64,000 bases of DNA, taken from contig NZ_JACVBX010000005.1 of NCBI RefSeq assembly GCF_014852585.1, positions 310,001-374,000 on the forward strand. Direction: 5' to 3'. The stretch comes from Pseudomonas sp. PDM18 (GTDB lineage: Bacteria; Pseudomonadota; Gammaproteobacteria; Pseudomonadales; Pseudomonadaceae). Each line of letters begins with the position of its first letter. The first letter of the stretch is position 1. The translations under genes were made by a program, and so were the position numbers. Positions 43,833-53,797 of this stretch are shown here, piece after piece. The notes below the pieces were generated by a model. The model was not told the DNA's origin. It searched no databases and worked only from the letters and a program-made list of their open reading frames with translations.

Positions 43833-44468
43833 ATGTCCCGAGTCAACAAGACCGTCTTCATCCTCGTCGCCATCGTCGCCCTGATCCTCGGCCTTACCGT
43901 TCAGAAGGTGCTCAACCAGCGCCACCAGCTCGATCCGACCGTGCTACTCGACGCCGGCATCGTGATCCTGCCGCAAACCCGCAGCGTCCCTGACCTCGCC
44001 CTCACCGACCAGGACGGCCAGCCGTTCCAGACCGCCAGCCTGAAGGACAAGTGGTCGCTACTGTTCTTCGGTTACACCTTCTGCCCGGACGTCTGTCCCA
44101 CCACCCTAGCGCAACTGCGCGAGCTGCAGAGCAAGCTGCCGCCAGAAGTGGCGAAAAACCTGCAGGTGGTGTTCGTCAGCGTCGACCCGCACCGCGATAC
44201 AGCGCCGCGCATCAAGGAATACCTCGGTTTCTTCAATGCCGGCTTCAAGGGCATCACCGGCTCGGAAGAGAACGTGCAGAAGCTGGCCAACGCCATGAGC
44301 ATCCCCTACATCCCGGCCGACACCAGCAAGCCCAACTACACCGTCGACCACAGCGGCAACCTGGTCATCATCGGCCCGGACAACACCCAGCACGGCTTCA
44401 TCCGCGCCCCGCTGCACAACGACAAGCTGGTCGCCCAGCTGCCTGGCGTGGTCAACGCCAGCAACTGA
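43833..44468 (+). CDS. SCO1/SenC family copper chaperone
   Basis: A 211-residue protein with an N-terminal membrane anchor (VFILVAIVALILGLTVQKV) and a thioredoxin-like domain. The copper-binding CxxxC is in FCPDVCPTTLAQL, and the distal histidine in YTVDHSGNLVII. It matures the CuA centre of CoxB. It ends the oxidase assembly run, with a strong terminator after it. It corresponds to PA0114. Confidence 0.92.
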   Translation: MSRVNKTVFILVAIVALILGLTVQKVLNQRHQLDPTVLLDAGIVILPQTRSVPDLALTDQDGQPFQTASLKDKWSLLFFGYTFCPDVCPTTLAQLRELQSKLPPEVAKNLQVVFVSVDPHRDTAPRIKEYLGFFNAGFKGITGSEENVQKLANAMSIPYIPADTSKPNYTVDHSGNLVIIGPDNTQHGFIRAPLHNDKLVAQLPGVVNASN

Positions 44469-44491
44469 CCCGCGACACCGTGTCCCACCCC

Positions 44492-44527
44492 CAACGGCCA
44501 CCCGATAAAGGTGGCCGTTGTTTTTTC
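44492..44527 (+). terminator. Rho-independent terminator after the sco gene
   Basis: CAACGGCCACC-CGATAAA-GGTGGCCGTTG is an 11-base perfect stem followed by TTTTTTCC. Confidence 0.92.
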
Positions 44528-45082
44528 CGTGTCACTCCCGCTTTCCCCGGACAAATCCGAACTTTCTGCTAAACCTCTTCTCAGGGCTCTGGCGCGGTGT
44601 AACACGCGGCCTTGAAGCTTCCCACCGAAATTCCTGACCCCGTAGTCAATGTAAAAAATCTGCTACAGGAAATCAGGCATCAGGAATGACTCATACTCCA
44701 TATTAGAAACATTAATTAACACCTATGCCTGAGCCTGTTGCAGGATTACCGGGCCTTTCGGTGGGCATGGGGAGCCTCTGATGGGTGGTCATTCACGGCG
44801 AGGATGACATTTCCGTCCGGTCACAATAGGCAATTAGGCTAAACGCCAGGGCTCACGCGGCCTCGGCGGCGACCGGAAAACCACGAGTCCAAACGTGACT
44901 TGTAGTTATCGCTTCGTACCACTCCAGAACTTCTTGATGCCCTCCAGGTTCGATTGCACAATGCCGCGGCCACCGGGTCACAGCCCGGTCACAAAATAAG
45001 AACTAGACCGTTGCCAGTTAGATAACCCGGGTCGCCGACGTAGTAACCCGGACAATCCCAGGATCACGCAGGAGATTTGCAA
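44528..45082. other. Long spacer before pntAA
   Basis: About 555 bases after the sco terminator hold no convincing gene. One stretch (about 44690-44725) is AT-rich for this genome, with ATTAATTAACACC, and could carry a promoter. Further on, GGTCACAGCCCGGTCACAAA contains a direct repeat of CCGGTCACA. A structured pnt leader or a small RNA is possible; I can support neither. Confidence 0.4.
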
Positions 45083-46201
45083 GTGCAGATCGGTGTACCC
45101 CTCGAGACCCAAGCCGGTGAGACGCGGGTCGCAGCAACGCCGGAGACGGTCAAGAAACTGATCGGGCAGGGCCATCAGGTCGTCATTCAGAGCGGTGCGG
45201 GCGTCAGCGCCAGCCAGCCGGATGCCGCCTATGAAGCCGTTGGCGCGAAGATCGGCACTGCCGCCGATGCCTACGGTTCGGAGCTTGTGCTGAAGGTTGT
45301 CGCGCCCAACGAAAGCGAGCTGGCGCAGATGAAGCCGGGTACCGTGCTGATCGGCATGCTCAACCCGTTCAACAACGAGAACATCGCCCGCATGGCCGAA
45401 CGCGGCGTTACCGCCTTCGCCCTCGAGGCCGCGCCGCGTACTTCCCGCGCGCAGAGCCTGGACGTGCTCTCATCCCAGGCCAACATTGCCGGCTACAAGG
45501 CCGTGTTGCTCGCTGCCCACCACTACCCGCGCTTCATGCCCATGCTGATGACCGCCGCCGGCACCGTTAAGGCCGCGCGCGTGCTGATCCTCGGCGCCGG
45601 AGTTGCCGGCCTGCAGGCCATTGCCACGGCCAAACGCCTGGGTGCGGTGATCGAAGCGTCGGACGTACGTCCGGCGGTGAAGGAGCAGATCGAGTCCCTG
45701 GGCGCCAAGTTCGTCGACGTGCCCTACGAGACCGATGAAGAGCGCGAGTGCGCCGAAGGCGTTGGCGGCTACGCCCGCCCGATGCCGGCTTCGTGGATGG
45801 AGCGCCAGGCCAAGGCCGTGCACGAGCGCGCCAAGCAGTCGGACATCGTCATCACCACCGCGCTGATTCCGGGCCGCAAGGCGCCGACCCTGCTGCATGA
45901 GGCGACCGTCGCCGAAATGAAGCCGGGCTCGGTAGTCATCGACCTCGCGGCATCGCAAGGCGGCAACTGCCCGCTGACCGAGGCCGACCAGGTCGTGGTC
46001 AAGCACGGCGTGACCATCGTCGGCCTGAGCAACCTGGCCGCGCTGGTGCCGGCGGATGCCTCCGCACTCTACGCACGCAACCTGCTCGACTTCCTCAAGC
46101 TCACTCTGACCGCCGAAGGCTTCACGGTGAACCTGGAAGACGACATCGTCGCCGCGTGCCTGATGTGCCGTGACGGCCAGATCGTGCGCAAGAACGGCTG
46201 A
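45083..46201 (+). CDS. pntAA: Proton-translocating NAD(P) transhydrogenase, alpha subunit part 1
   Basis: A 372-residue NAD(H)-binding domain I of transhydrogenase. It starts QIGVPLETQAGETRVAATPE. The Rossmann motif is in RVLILGAGVAGLQAIATAKR, and the mobile-loop region is around GGYARPMPASWM. GTG is the start, with AGGAG eight bases upstream. The alpha subunit is split, with the membrane part encoded by the next gene, as in PA0195/PA0195.1. Together with PntB it transfers hydride from NADH to NADP, driven by proton entry. Confidence 0.95.
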   Translation: MQIGVPLETQAGETRVAATPETVKKLIGQGHQVVIQSGAGVSASQPDAAYEAVGAKIGTAADAYGSELVLKVVAPNESELAQMKPGTVLIGMLNPFNNENIARMAERGVTAFALEAAPRTSRAQSLDVLSSQANIAGYKAVLLAAHHYPRFMPMLMTAAGTVKAARVLILGAGVAGLQAIATAKRLGAVIEASDVRPAVKEQIESLGAKFVDVPYETDEERECAEGVGGYARPMPASWMERQAKAVHERAKQSDIVITTALIPGRKAPTLLHEATVAEMKPGSVVIDLAASQGGNCPLTEADQVVVKHGVTIVGLSNLAALVPADASALYARNLLDFLKLTLTAEGFTVNLEDDIVAACLMCRDGQIVRKNG

Positions 46202-46263
46202 AGCCCTTCTTATATAAGAACGCGCCGGACCCCGCGTCCGGCCCTGAAGACCGGTGAGAAACT

Positions 46264-46578
46264 ATGGAAGACATGCTGATCTCCCACGGCATCTACAACC
46301 TGATCATCTTCGTGCTGGCGATCTACGTCGGCTACCACGTGGTCTGGAACGTCACCCCTGCCCTGCACACCCCGCTGATGGCAGTGACCAACGCCATCTC
46401 GGCCATCGTGATCGTCGGCGCCATGCTGGCCGCCGCCCTGACCGTCACCCCGCTGGGCAAGGCCATGGGCACACTGGCCGTGGCCCTGGCTGCGGTGAAT
46501 GTGTTCGGTGGCTTCCTGGTCACCCGCCGCATGCTGGAAATGTTCAAAAAGAAAGCGCCGAAGGCGGAGAAGCACTGA
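46264..46578 (+). CDS. pntAB: NAD(P) transhydrogenase, alpha subunit part 2 (membrane)
   Basis: A 104-residue protein with three hydrophobic segments ([49 protein letters not shown]) and ending [12 protein letters not shown]. It forms part of the transmembrane proton channel domain. It is separated from pntAA by 62 bases and followed by pntB after one base. Confidence 0.93.
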   Translation: MEDMLISHGIYNLIIFVLAIYVGYHVVWNVTPALHTPLMAVTNAISAIVIVGAMLAAALTVTPLGKAMGTLAVALAAVNVFGGFLVTRRMLEMFKKKAPKAEKH

Positions 46579-46579
46579 C

Positions 46580-48016
46580 ATGAGCATGAACCTCGTCACC
46601 CTCCTCTACCTCATTGCCTCGGTCTGCTTCATCCAGGCCCTGAAAGGCCTGTCGCACCCGACCACGTCGCGCCGCGGCAACCTGTTCGGCATGATCGGCA
46701 TGGCCATCGCCGCGCTGACCACCGTCGCCCTGGTGTTCAAGATCAGCAGCGAGATCGCCACCACCGGCATCGTCTACGTGATCATCGGCCTGCTGGTCGG
46801 CGGCACCGCCGGTTCGATCATGGCCAAGCGCGTCGAGATGACCAAGATGCCGGAACTGGTCGCCTTCATGCACAGCATGATCGGCCTGGCCGCCGTGTTC
46901 ATCGCCATCGCCGCCGTGGTCGAGCCGCAGTCGCTGGGCATCGTGCAGAACCTGGGCGACACCATCCCGACTGGCAACCGCCTGGAGCTGTTCCTCGGCG
47001 CGGCCATCGGCGCCATCACCTTCTCCGGTTCGGTGATCGCCTTCGGCAAGCTGTCGGGCAAGTACAAGTTCCGCCTGTTCCAGGGCGCCCCGGTGCAGTT
47101 CACCGGCCAGCACATGCTCAACCTGGTGCTCGGCCTGACCACCCTGGGCCTGGGCCTGCTGTTCATGTTCACCGGCAACCTGACCGCCTTCGTCGTGATG
47201 CTGGCCCTGGCCTTCATCCTCGGCGTGCTGATCATCATCCCGATCGGCGGCGCGGACATGCCGGTCGTGGTGTCGATGCTGAACTCCTACTCCGGCTGGG
47301 CCGCGGCAGGTATCGGCTTCTCGCTGAACAACTCGATGCTGATCATCGCCGGTTCCCTTGTGGGCTCCTCGGGCGCGATCCTCTCCTACATCATGTGCAA
47401 GGCGATGAACCGCTCGTTCTTCAACGTCATCCTCGGTGGCTTCGGCGCCGAAGCGGACGCTGGCGGCGCGGCGGGTGCGAAAGAAGCCCGCCCGGTGAAA
47501 TCCGGTTCGGCCGACGACGCCTCCTTCCTGCTGACCAACGCCGACAGCGTGATCATCGTTCCCGGCTACGGCCTGGCGGTGGCCCGTGCTCAGCACGCGC
47601 TGATGGAACTGGCCGAGAAGCTGACCCATCGCGGCGTCAACGTGAAGTTCGCCATCCACCCGGTTGCCGGCCGTATGCCGGGCCACATGAACGTCCTGCT
47701 GGCCGAGGCCGAAGTGCCTTACGAGCAGGTGTTCGAGATGGAAGACATCAACTCCGAGTTCGGCCAGACCGACGTGGTGCTGGTACTGGGCGCCAACGAC
47801 GTGGTGAACCCGGCCGCGAAGAACGATCCGAAGTCGCCGATCGCCGGCATGCCGATCCTCGAGGCCTACAAAGCCAAGACCGTGATCGTCAACAAGCGCT
47901 CGATGGCCAGCGGCTATGCCGGCCTGGACAACGAACTGTTCTACCTGGACAAGACCATGATGGTCTTCGGCGACGCCAAGAAAGTCATCGAAGACATGGT
48001 CAAGGCAGTCGAATAA
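46580..48016 (+). CDS. pntB: NAD(P) transhydrogenase, beta subunit
   Basis: A 478-residue PntB. The N-terminal half is membrane-spanning (VTLLYLIASVCFIQALKGLSHP...), and the C-terminal NADP-binding domain III is marked by VIIVPGYGLAVARAQHAL, the GRMPGHMNVLLAEAEVPY stretch and VLGANDVVNPAAK. It follows pntAB by one base. It provides NADPH and balances the two nicotinamide pools. A terminator lies 20 bases after the stop. Confidence 0.96.
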   Translation: MSMNLVTLLYLIASVCFIQALKGLSHPTTSRRGNLFGMIGMAIAALTTVALVFKISSEIATTGIVYVIIGLLVGGTAGSIMAKRVEMTKMPELVAFMHSMIGLAAVFIAIAAVVEPQSLGIVQNLGDTIPTGNRLELFLGAAIGAITFSGSVIAFGKLSGKYKFRLFQGAPVQFTGQHMLNLVLGLTTLGLGLLFMFTGNLTAFVVMLALAFILGVLIIIPIGGADMPVVVSMLNSYSGWAAAGIGFSLNNSMLIIAGSLVGSSGAILSYIMCKAMNRSFFNVILGGFGAEADAGGAAGAKEARPVKSGSADDASFLLTNADSVIIVPGYGLAVARAQHALMELAEKLTHRGVNVKFAIHPVAGRMPGHMNVLLAEAEVPYEQVFEMEDINSEFGQTDVVLVLGANDVVNPAAKNDPKSPIAGMPILEAYKAKTVIVNKRSMASGYAGLDNELFYLDKTMMVFGDAKKVIEDMVKAVE

Positions 48017-48036
48017 CCTCGATCGTCGCCCTACAA

Positions 48037-48068
48037 GACACCGGCCTAGCGCCGGTGTCCTTGTTTTT
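48037..48068 (+). terminator. Rho-independent terminator of pnt
   Basis: GACACCGGC-CTAGC-GCCGGTGTC is a perfect 9-base stem, followed by CTTGTTTTT. Confidence 0.9.
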
Positions 48069-48203
48069 GCCGACGCATTAGCCTGTAGCCATGCAACGTG
48101 GTTAGATAACGCCGCCGGCTCCTCCGGAGAGGGGAAGTGTCAGGCACCTATGACCGTCATGGCGCGTGCGCCAAACTACAACAAGAAAGCCAAAGAAGTC
48201 ACG

Positions 48204-49937
48204 ATGACAACTACCAGCATTTCGCAGCGACAGTACTCGCTGGGCAACGCCCTCAGCGTGTTCGCCGCCCTGGTCTATATCGCGTTCTACCTTTTGGGCT
48301 ACTTCTTCATCGAGGAAGACAGCTACATCTATTTCCGAGTCGCCGAGAACATCGCTCACGGCTATGGCTACGTGTTCAATATTGGCGATATCCCGATCGA
48401 GTCGGGCAGCGGACCACTGTGGCAATTCCTGCTGGCGCTCGGCGTGCTGCTCGGCTGCAACGTGGTGGTGCTGGCGAAGCTCATGGGGATGCTCTTCGGT
48501 CTGGCTACCCTGTATGTCTTCCATCACACCGCCGGCCGGCTCTCAACGCCCGTTGTGGCGGGCTGGCTGACCCTCGCGCTGGCAGCCAGCGTCCCCTTCA
48601 TCTGGTGGACCGGCAGCGGCCTGGAAGTATCGCTCTATACCCTCCTGCTCAGCGTCTGCGTGGCAGTGGCCTGCGCGCCCGAACCGTACCGTGACGGCTG
48701 GCTGAGCGTGCTGCCGTTTGCCCTGCTGCTCTTCGCCCGCCCCGAAGCCTTCATCAGCGTGGGCGTATTTGTCCTGTATCTGCTCGCGAGCGACCGGCGC
48801 GCCTTAGCGTTCCGAACGCTGCTGCTGGCCGCACTGAGCTACGGCGGGTACCTGGTGTTCCGCTACTTCTATTTCGATGAAGTGCAGATCAGTGCCTTCT
48901 ACGCAAAGATCTCGGTCGATGGTGTGCTCTGGGACTACCTCTGGACAGCCCTGCGCCAGTACCGCCTGGTGTACCTGCTGGCGCTTGTGTTGCCAGCCGC
49001 CCTGCTGTGGCGTCGCGACGCCGCCAATGGCCCCTTCGTCCTGCTGCTGCTCTTGAGTTGCGGCGGGCTCTACTTCGCCGCCGCCAATTACGACTTCAAG
49101 ATCTACCATCGCTTCTTCGCCCACAGCCTGCCGGTGTTGCTGCTGCTGGTCGCCGTCGCGATAGCGCGTCTGCTGGCATTCGCGCCGAAGACGCTCAAGC
49201 CAGTTCTGGTCGGCTACGTCGCCGTCGCCTGCATCGCCGTGGCGTGGATGCCGCGTGTGCCGGGGCTGTTCGAACACACCCGCAACCCGTTCTATACCGT
49301 GCTGGACCTGCTGCGCGAGCAGCCGGCCACGACCCTGTCGGCACTCGGCTCGAAGCTGGCCGCCCCGCATGCCACCACCGTCCTCGATGACACGCTGCAG
49401 GCCCGCGTACCCTACGTCATCAACGCGAACTACCAGGCACTGGTCGGCCACTTCCTGCATGACAACTACCCGCAAGGACTGACCATCGGCTACGACCAGA
49501 TGGGACAGACTCCGTACTTCGCCGGCGCGCAGCAAAACTTCGTCGACTTCCTCGGCCTGGCGACGCGCCCGATCTCGCTGTATTACTTCAACCAGAACGC
49601 CCGCGACAGCAAGAGCAAGACCCTCTACAAGCAGGTGGTCGACCCGCTGCTGCAACACCAGCGCCCGGAAGACCGCGATATCGACCAGCAAGGCGCGCTC
49701 GCATCGGTGGAGCAATCCAATCCCGACGTCATCATCATTCACACGCTGGTCGCCAGTTCCGACAAGACGCTCACCTACCACGTGCGCAACAGCGACTGGT
49801 TCAAGCAGAACTACGTGCTGCGCTACAGCCTGGCCACCTGGCTGCTGGTCTACGAGCGCAAGGACCTGTCGTTCCCGCTCAAGGCGAAGAACCTGCCGGC
49901 AGCCCTGCAGTTCCGCGAGATGCCGGACAACGGCTAA
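48204..49937 (+). CDS. Putative GT-C-fold membrane glycosyltransferase-like protein
   Basis: A 577-residue integral membrane protein with roughly ten hydrophobic segments in the first 370 residues, then a periplasmic domain of about 200 residues (VLDDTLQARVPYVINANYQA, TIGYDQMGQTPYFAGAQQ). Right after the first helix comes an acidic loop, FFIEEDSYIYFRVAENI, where lipid-linked sugar transferases of the GT-C fold hold their catalytic acids. No closer family is recognised. The start is uncertain: an ATG 18 codons upstream is in frame, and neither has a strong ribosome-binding site. A damaged tandem copy follows. Confidence 0.65.
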   Translation: MTTTSISQRQYSLGNALSVFAALVYIAFYLLGYFFIEEDSYIYFRVAENIAHGYGYVFNIGDIPIESGSGPLWQFLLALGVLLGCNVVVLAKLMGMLFGLATLYVFHHTAGRLSTPVVAGWLTLALAASVPFIWWTGSGLEVSLYTLLLSVCVAVACAPEPYRDGWLSVLPFALLLFARPEAFISVGVFVLYLLASDRRALAFRTLLLAALSYGGYLVFRYFYFDEVQISAFYAKISVDGVLWDYLWTALRQYRLVYLLALVLPAALLWRRDAANGPFVLLLLLSCGGLYFAAANYDFKIYHRFFAHSLPVLLLLVAVAIARLLAFAPKTLKPVLVGYVAVACIAVAWMPRVPGLFEHTRNPFYTVLDLLREQPATTLSALGSKLAAPHATTVLDDTLQARVPYVINANYQALVGHFLHDNYPQGLTIGYDQMGQTPYFAGAQQNFVDFLGLATRPISLYYFNQNARDSKSKTLYKQVVDPLLQHQRPEDRDIDQQGALASVEQSNPDVIIIHTLVASSDKTLTYHVRNSDWFKQNYVLRYSLATWLLVYERKDLSFPLKAKNLPAALQFREMPDNG

Positions 49938-50024
49938 TTGCGGCTCCACTAACCGCTCGCGCCGAGCCTTCCCCGCGTAGCGTCCGAGCCGGTACACGGT
50001 GGGCGCCGCGCCCCAACAGCAAAG

Positions 50025-51827
50025 ATGACAAGAATCTACGCCATGTCCGCCCCCACGATGTCCACCCGAGAAAACCTGACGGGCCGCATGCTCGCCCTGC
50101 TGGCGCTATTCCTCTACTTCGTCCTCACGGCGCTCGCCTACTTCTATATCGAGGAAGACAGCTACATCTATTTCCGCGCCGCGGAAACATCGCAAATGGC
50201 TACGGATACGTCTTCAACATCGGCGACATGCCGGTCGAGACCGGCAGCGGGCCACTCTGGCAGTACCTGCTGGCCCTGGGCATCTACCTTGGTGCCACGC
50301 CGATCCTGATGGTCAAGCTACTAGGCCTGGCCTGTGGCCTGGGCACGGTGTACCTGGTGTACCTGGCCGGCCGAAACTTCGCCAACCCGGCCTGGGGCGG
50401 AGCCGCGGCACTAATGATCGCCGGCAGCACCCCATTCGTGTGGTGAGCCAACAGCGGCCTGGAACTGGCGGCCTACACCCTGCTGCTTTCGGGTTGCCTG
50501 CTAATCAGCTCGCGTCCGGTAAAGATCGGCTGGCTGCCCGCTCTGCCCTTCGCCCTGCTACTGTTCGCGCGCCCGGAAGCTTTCCTGGTGGTACCGTTCT
50601 TCATTTCTTCGCCTTCACCCGACAGCGCGCATTCGCCCTGCGTATCTTCGCGCTCTGCGCGGCGAGCTATTCGGCGTACCTCTTGTTTCGCTTCTTCTAC
50701 TTCGGCGAAGTCCAGATCAGCGCGTTCTACGCCAAGATCACAGCGGAAGGCACCCACTGGCCCTACGTCTGGTTCGTCCTCCAGGAGCTGCGCATCGTCT
50801 ACCCGATCGCCCTGGCGATTCCGGCGGCCCTGCTGCTGCGCCACATGCAGCAGCAGGCGCACTTCTCCCTGCTAGTGGCGTTGTCGCTAATGGGAATCTT
50901 CTTCGCCGGCTCGAACTTCGACTTCAACCCTACTTCCGCTTCTACACGCTCGCCCTACCCCAGTTTTATCTGCTGTTTGCCTGCGCGGGCTACGCGCTCA
51001 GCCAGCTTTCCTGGCGCCCGGCTCGCGCCGTAGTCGCGCTGTACGCCTTCTGCGCGGTGATCGCCGTTATTTGGATTCCGCGCATCGAGTTGTTTGCTGG
51101 CCGCAGACCCAACGCGCTGCTGCTGATGGGTCGCCTAGTGGTGGAGGATCCGGCTGGCGCGTTGGCGTCGTACCGCGACAAGCTGCGCGACCCGCAAAGC
51201 CACGTACCGCTCGACGACGCGCTGGCACAGCGCTCGCCGATGCTGGCTGCACAGAGCCTCGACGGCAACTACCAGGCCGCCATCGGCCACTTCCTGCGGG
51301 AGAACTACCCCGACGGCCTGTGCATCGTCTACGACCAGATGGGACAAACCGCCTACCTGGCCGGCATTCAGCAGCAGTTCGTCGACCTGCTCGGCCTCGC
51401 CTCGCCCCCGGTGTCGCTGTACTACTTCAACCTCAACGCCGCCAACAACAGCGCCAAGCAGCTTTACAAGCTCGTGGCCGACCCGCTGATCGGCCTGCGT
51501 TCCAACGCTGATCACGACATAGGCCTGGAGGGCGCAATGCAATATGTCTACGACAAGAACCCGGACGTGGTGCTGATCCACGGCTTCGTCACGCGCAACC
51601 CGCTGACGCTCACCTACCACCTGTCCAACAGCCAGTGGCTACTCGACAACTACGTGCCGCGCTATCGACTGGCACACTGGGTAACTGTCTACGAACGCAA
51701 AGATCGTCAATACCCGCTGAAGGCCGTCAGCTTCCCGCCGGTACTGGAGTTCGAATCTCTCCAGAACTCCGCTCATCGGCCCCTGGCCGCTGACGGAGCG
51801 GCCATTGACTTCAGGCAACCCGCATGA
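50025..51827 (+). pseudogene. Decayed tandem paralog of the GT-C-like membrane protein
   Basis: The products of several frames together match the intact upstream gene over its whole length. AYFYIEEDSYIYFRAAE at the start leaves frame near 50190; NIGDMPVETGSGPLWQYLL continues in a second frame. An in-frame TGA at 50444 stands where the intact gene has the second Trp of FIWW. The frame changes again near 50600 (ALRIFALCAASYSAYLLFRF) and near 50930, after which 51057-51827 encodes the intact-looking C-terminal part (YDQMGQTAYLAGIQQQFVDL). At least three frameshifts and one nonsense change make a pseudogene far more likely than a working gene. The final 256-codon stretch could be translated only from an internal start. 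Confidence 0.85.
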
Positions 51828-51943
51828 ACTTTGGTAGTAAGAAGGCAACCAGCCGGGTGATTTTGCGACCTTGGTATAAGAGCCAAAAATCGCCGAATCC
51901 CTAGACTGGCCGCCTCGCACTTCCTACTGCCCGAGGTTTTCCC

Positions 51944-53440
51944 ATGTTCCGTGATCGCGTGCGTATGTCCTCCCTGTTGGACAAGGTGATGACTGCCGAC
52001 CAGGCCGCGGCCCTTATCAAGGACGGCATGACCGTCGGCATGAGCGGTTTCACCCGTGCCGGCGAAGCCAAAGCCGTACCCAAGGCCCTCGCCGAGCGCG
52101 CCAAGCAGGAGCCGCTGCGCATCAGCCTGATGACCGGCGCCAGCCTGGGCAACGACCTCGACAAGCAGCTCACCGAAGCCGGCGTCCTGGCCCGTCGCAT
52201 GCCCTTCCAGGTCGACAGCACCCTGCGCAAGGCGATCAACGCCGGCGAAGTGATGTTCATCGACCAGCACCTCTCCGAGACCGTCGAGCAACTGCGCAAC
52301 CACCAGCTCAAGCTGCCGGACATCGCCGTCATCGAAGCCGTCGCCATCACCGAAGAAGGCCACATCGTGCCGACCACTTCGGTGGGCAACTCGGCCAGCT
52401 TCGCGATCTTCGCCAAGCAGGTGATCGTCGAGATCAACGTCGCGCACAACACCAACCTGGAAGGCCTGCACGACATCTACATCCCGACCTACCGCCCGAC
52501 CCGCACGCCGATCCCGCTGACCAAGGTCGACGACCGCATCGGCAGTACCGCCATCCCGATCCCGGCGGAAAAGATCGTCGCCATCGTCGTCAACGACCAG
52601 GCGGACTCCCCGTCCACCGTGCTGCCGCCGGACGACGAAACCCAGGGCATCGCCAACCACCTGATCGACTTCTTCAAGCGTGAAGTGGACGCCGGCCGCA
52701 TGAGCAACAGCCTCGGCCCGCTGCAGGCCGGCATCGGCAGCATCGCCAACGCGGTGATGTGCGGCCTGATCGAGTCGCCCTTCGAGAACCTGACCATGTA
52801 CTCCGAAGTACTGCAGGACTCGACCTTCGACCTGATCGACGCCGGCAAGCTGCGCTTCGCCTCTGGCAGCTCCATCACTCTGTCGACGCGCCGCAACGCC
52901 GACGTGTTCGGCAACCTGGAGCGCTACAAGGACAAGCTGGTACTGCGCCCGCAGGAAATCTCCAACCACCCCGAAGTGGTCCGTCGCTTAGGCATCATCG
53001 GCATCAACACCGCTCTGGAATTTGACATCTACGGCAACGTGAACTCCACCCACGTGGGCGGCACCAAGATGATGAACGGCATCGGCGGCTCGGGCGACTT
53101 CGCCCGCAACGCGCACCTGGCCATCTTCGTCACCAAGTCCATCGCCAAGGGCGGCAACATCTCCAGCGTGGTGCCGATGGTCAGCCACGTCGACCACACC
53201 GAGCACGACGTGGACATCCTCGTCACCGAAGTCGGCCTGGCGGACCTGCGTGGCCTGGCACCGCGCGAGCGCGCCCGGGTGATCATCGACAACTGTGTGC
53301 ACCCGTCCTACCGCGACGCCCTGAACAGTTACTTCGATGCCGCCTGCGAGCGCGGCGGCCATACCCCGCACATCCTGCGCGAGGCCCTGGAGTGGCATAT
53401 CAACCTGGAAGAACGCGGCCACATGCTGGCGGCGAGCTGA
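51944..53440 (+). CDS. Acetyl-CoA hydrolase/transferase family protein (succinyl-CoA:acetate CoA-transferase type)
   Basis: A 498-residue class I CoA-transferase-like protein. SGFTRAGEAKAVPKALAER and the glycine-rich GIGGSGDFARNAHLAIF are typical. The active-site glutamate is expected in NTALEFDIYGNVNSTHVGG. It probably moves CoA between succinate and acetate (Cat1/AarC type) or hydrolyses acetyl-CoA; it resembles PA5445. The ATG of MFRDRVRM is used, and MSSLLDK eight codons on is possible. A CTAGACT element 37 bases upstream of the ATG may be its -10. Confidence 0.88.
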   Translation: MFRDRVRMSSLLDKVMTADQAAALIKDGMTVGMSGFTRAGEAKAVPKALAERAKQEPLRISLMTGASLGNDLDKQLTEAGVLARRMPFQVDSTLRKAINAGEVMFIDQHLSETVEQLRNHQLKLPDIAVIEAVAITEEGHIVPTTSVGNSASFAIFAKQVIVEINVAHNTNLEGLHDIYIPTYRPTRTPIPLTKVDDRIGSTAIPIPAEKIVAIVVNDQADSPSTVLPPDDETQGIANHLIDFFKREVDAGRMSNSLGPLQAGIGSIANAVMCGLIESPFENLTMYSEVLQDSTFDLIDAGKLRFASGSSITLSTRRNADVFGNLERYKDKLVLRPQEISNHPEVVRRLGIIGINTALEFDIYGNVNSTHVGGTKMMNGIGGSGDFARNAHLAIFVTKSIAKGGNISSVVPMVSHVDHTEHDVDILVTEVGLADLRGLAPRERARVIIDNCVHPSYRDALNSYFDAACERGGHTPHILREALEWHINLEERGHMLAAS

Positions 53441-53634
53441 TTCCAGACGCTTTGCGGGTCATTCAGCAATGAATGGCCCGCAAGGGTTTACAGCCGGAAA
53501 AAAACCACGTAAAAACACTCCTGAACAGATTTTTATCCCGCTCCAACTGTTCAGCTTCCCCCGCGGCCATCTTGGCCGGCAGCCTCGAAAAACCTCAGAC
53601 ACCTACCAATTGCGCACCAGAATGGAGCGCAACG

Positions 53635-53711
53635 GTACAGTTCGCCCCGAAAAAGACCATTACAGTTCAAAATTACAATCGCCTGACCAGCCGCAATACA
53701 GTGCAACTGTA
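53635..53711. promoter_or_regulatory. Cluster of TACAGTT boxes upstream of the first DUF1127 gene
   Basis: GTACAGTTC (53635), TACAGTTC (53661) and the perfect dyad TACAGT-GCA-ACTGTA (53697-53711) lie within 77 bases, ending 86 bases before the DUF1127 start. The same letters recur after that gene (AACTGTAC, 54045) and before the second DUF1127 gene (GTACAGTTC, 54164). This is probably an operator array. The 357-base gap holds no gene that I accept. Confidence 0.6.
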
Positions 53712-53797
53712 CCTGTCATCCTTGACCAAAAAGTCAGATCATATGCTCAATCCATTCAGCAACTGACTACTCGCCACAAGCGAGAAGGATGACCACC

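Noticed and set aside
44528-45082. tRNA or known riboswitch before pntAA
   Set aside because: No cloverleaf or recognised aptamer could be traced by eye; left as an unassigned spacer.
50440-51033. Possible 197-residue gene inside the damaged paralog
   Set aside because: Its middle aligns with the intact upstream protein, but both ends are out-of-frame sequence; it is a piece of the pseudogene.
53473-53766. Possible 97-residue plus-strand gene before the DUF1127 gene
   Set aside because: No family resemblance, poor start context, and it covers the TACAGTT operator array, which better explains the region.
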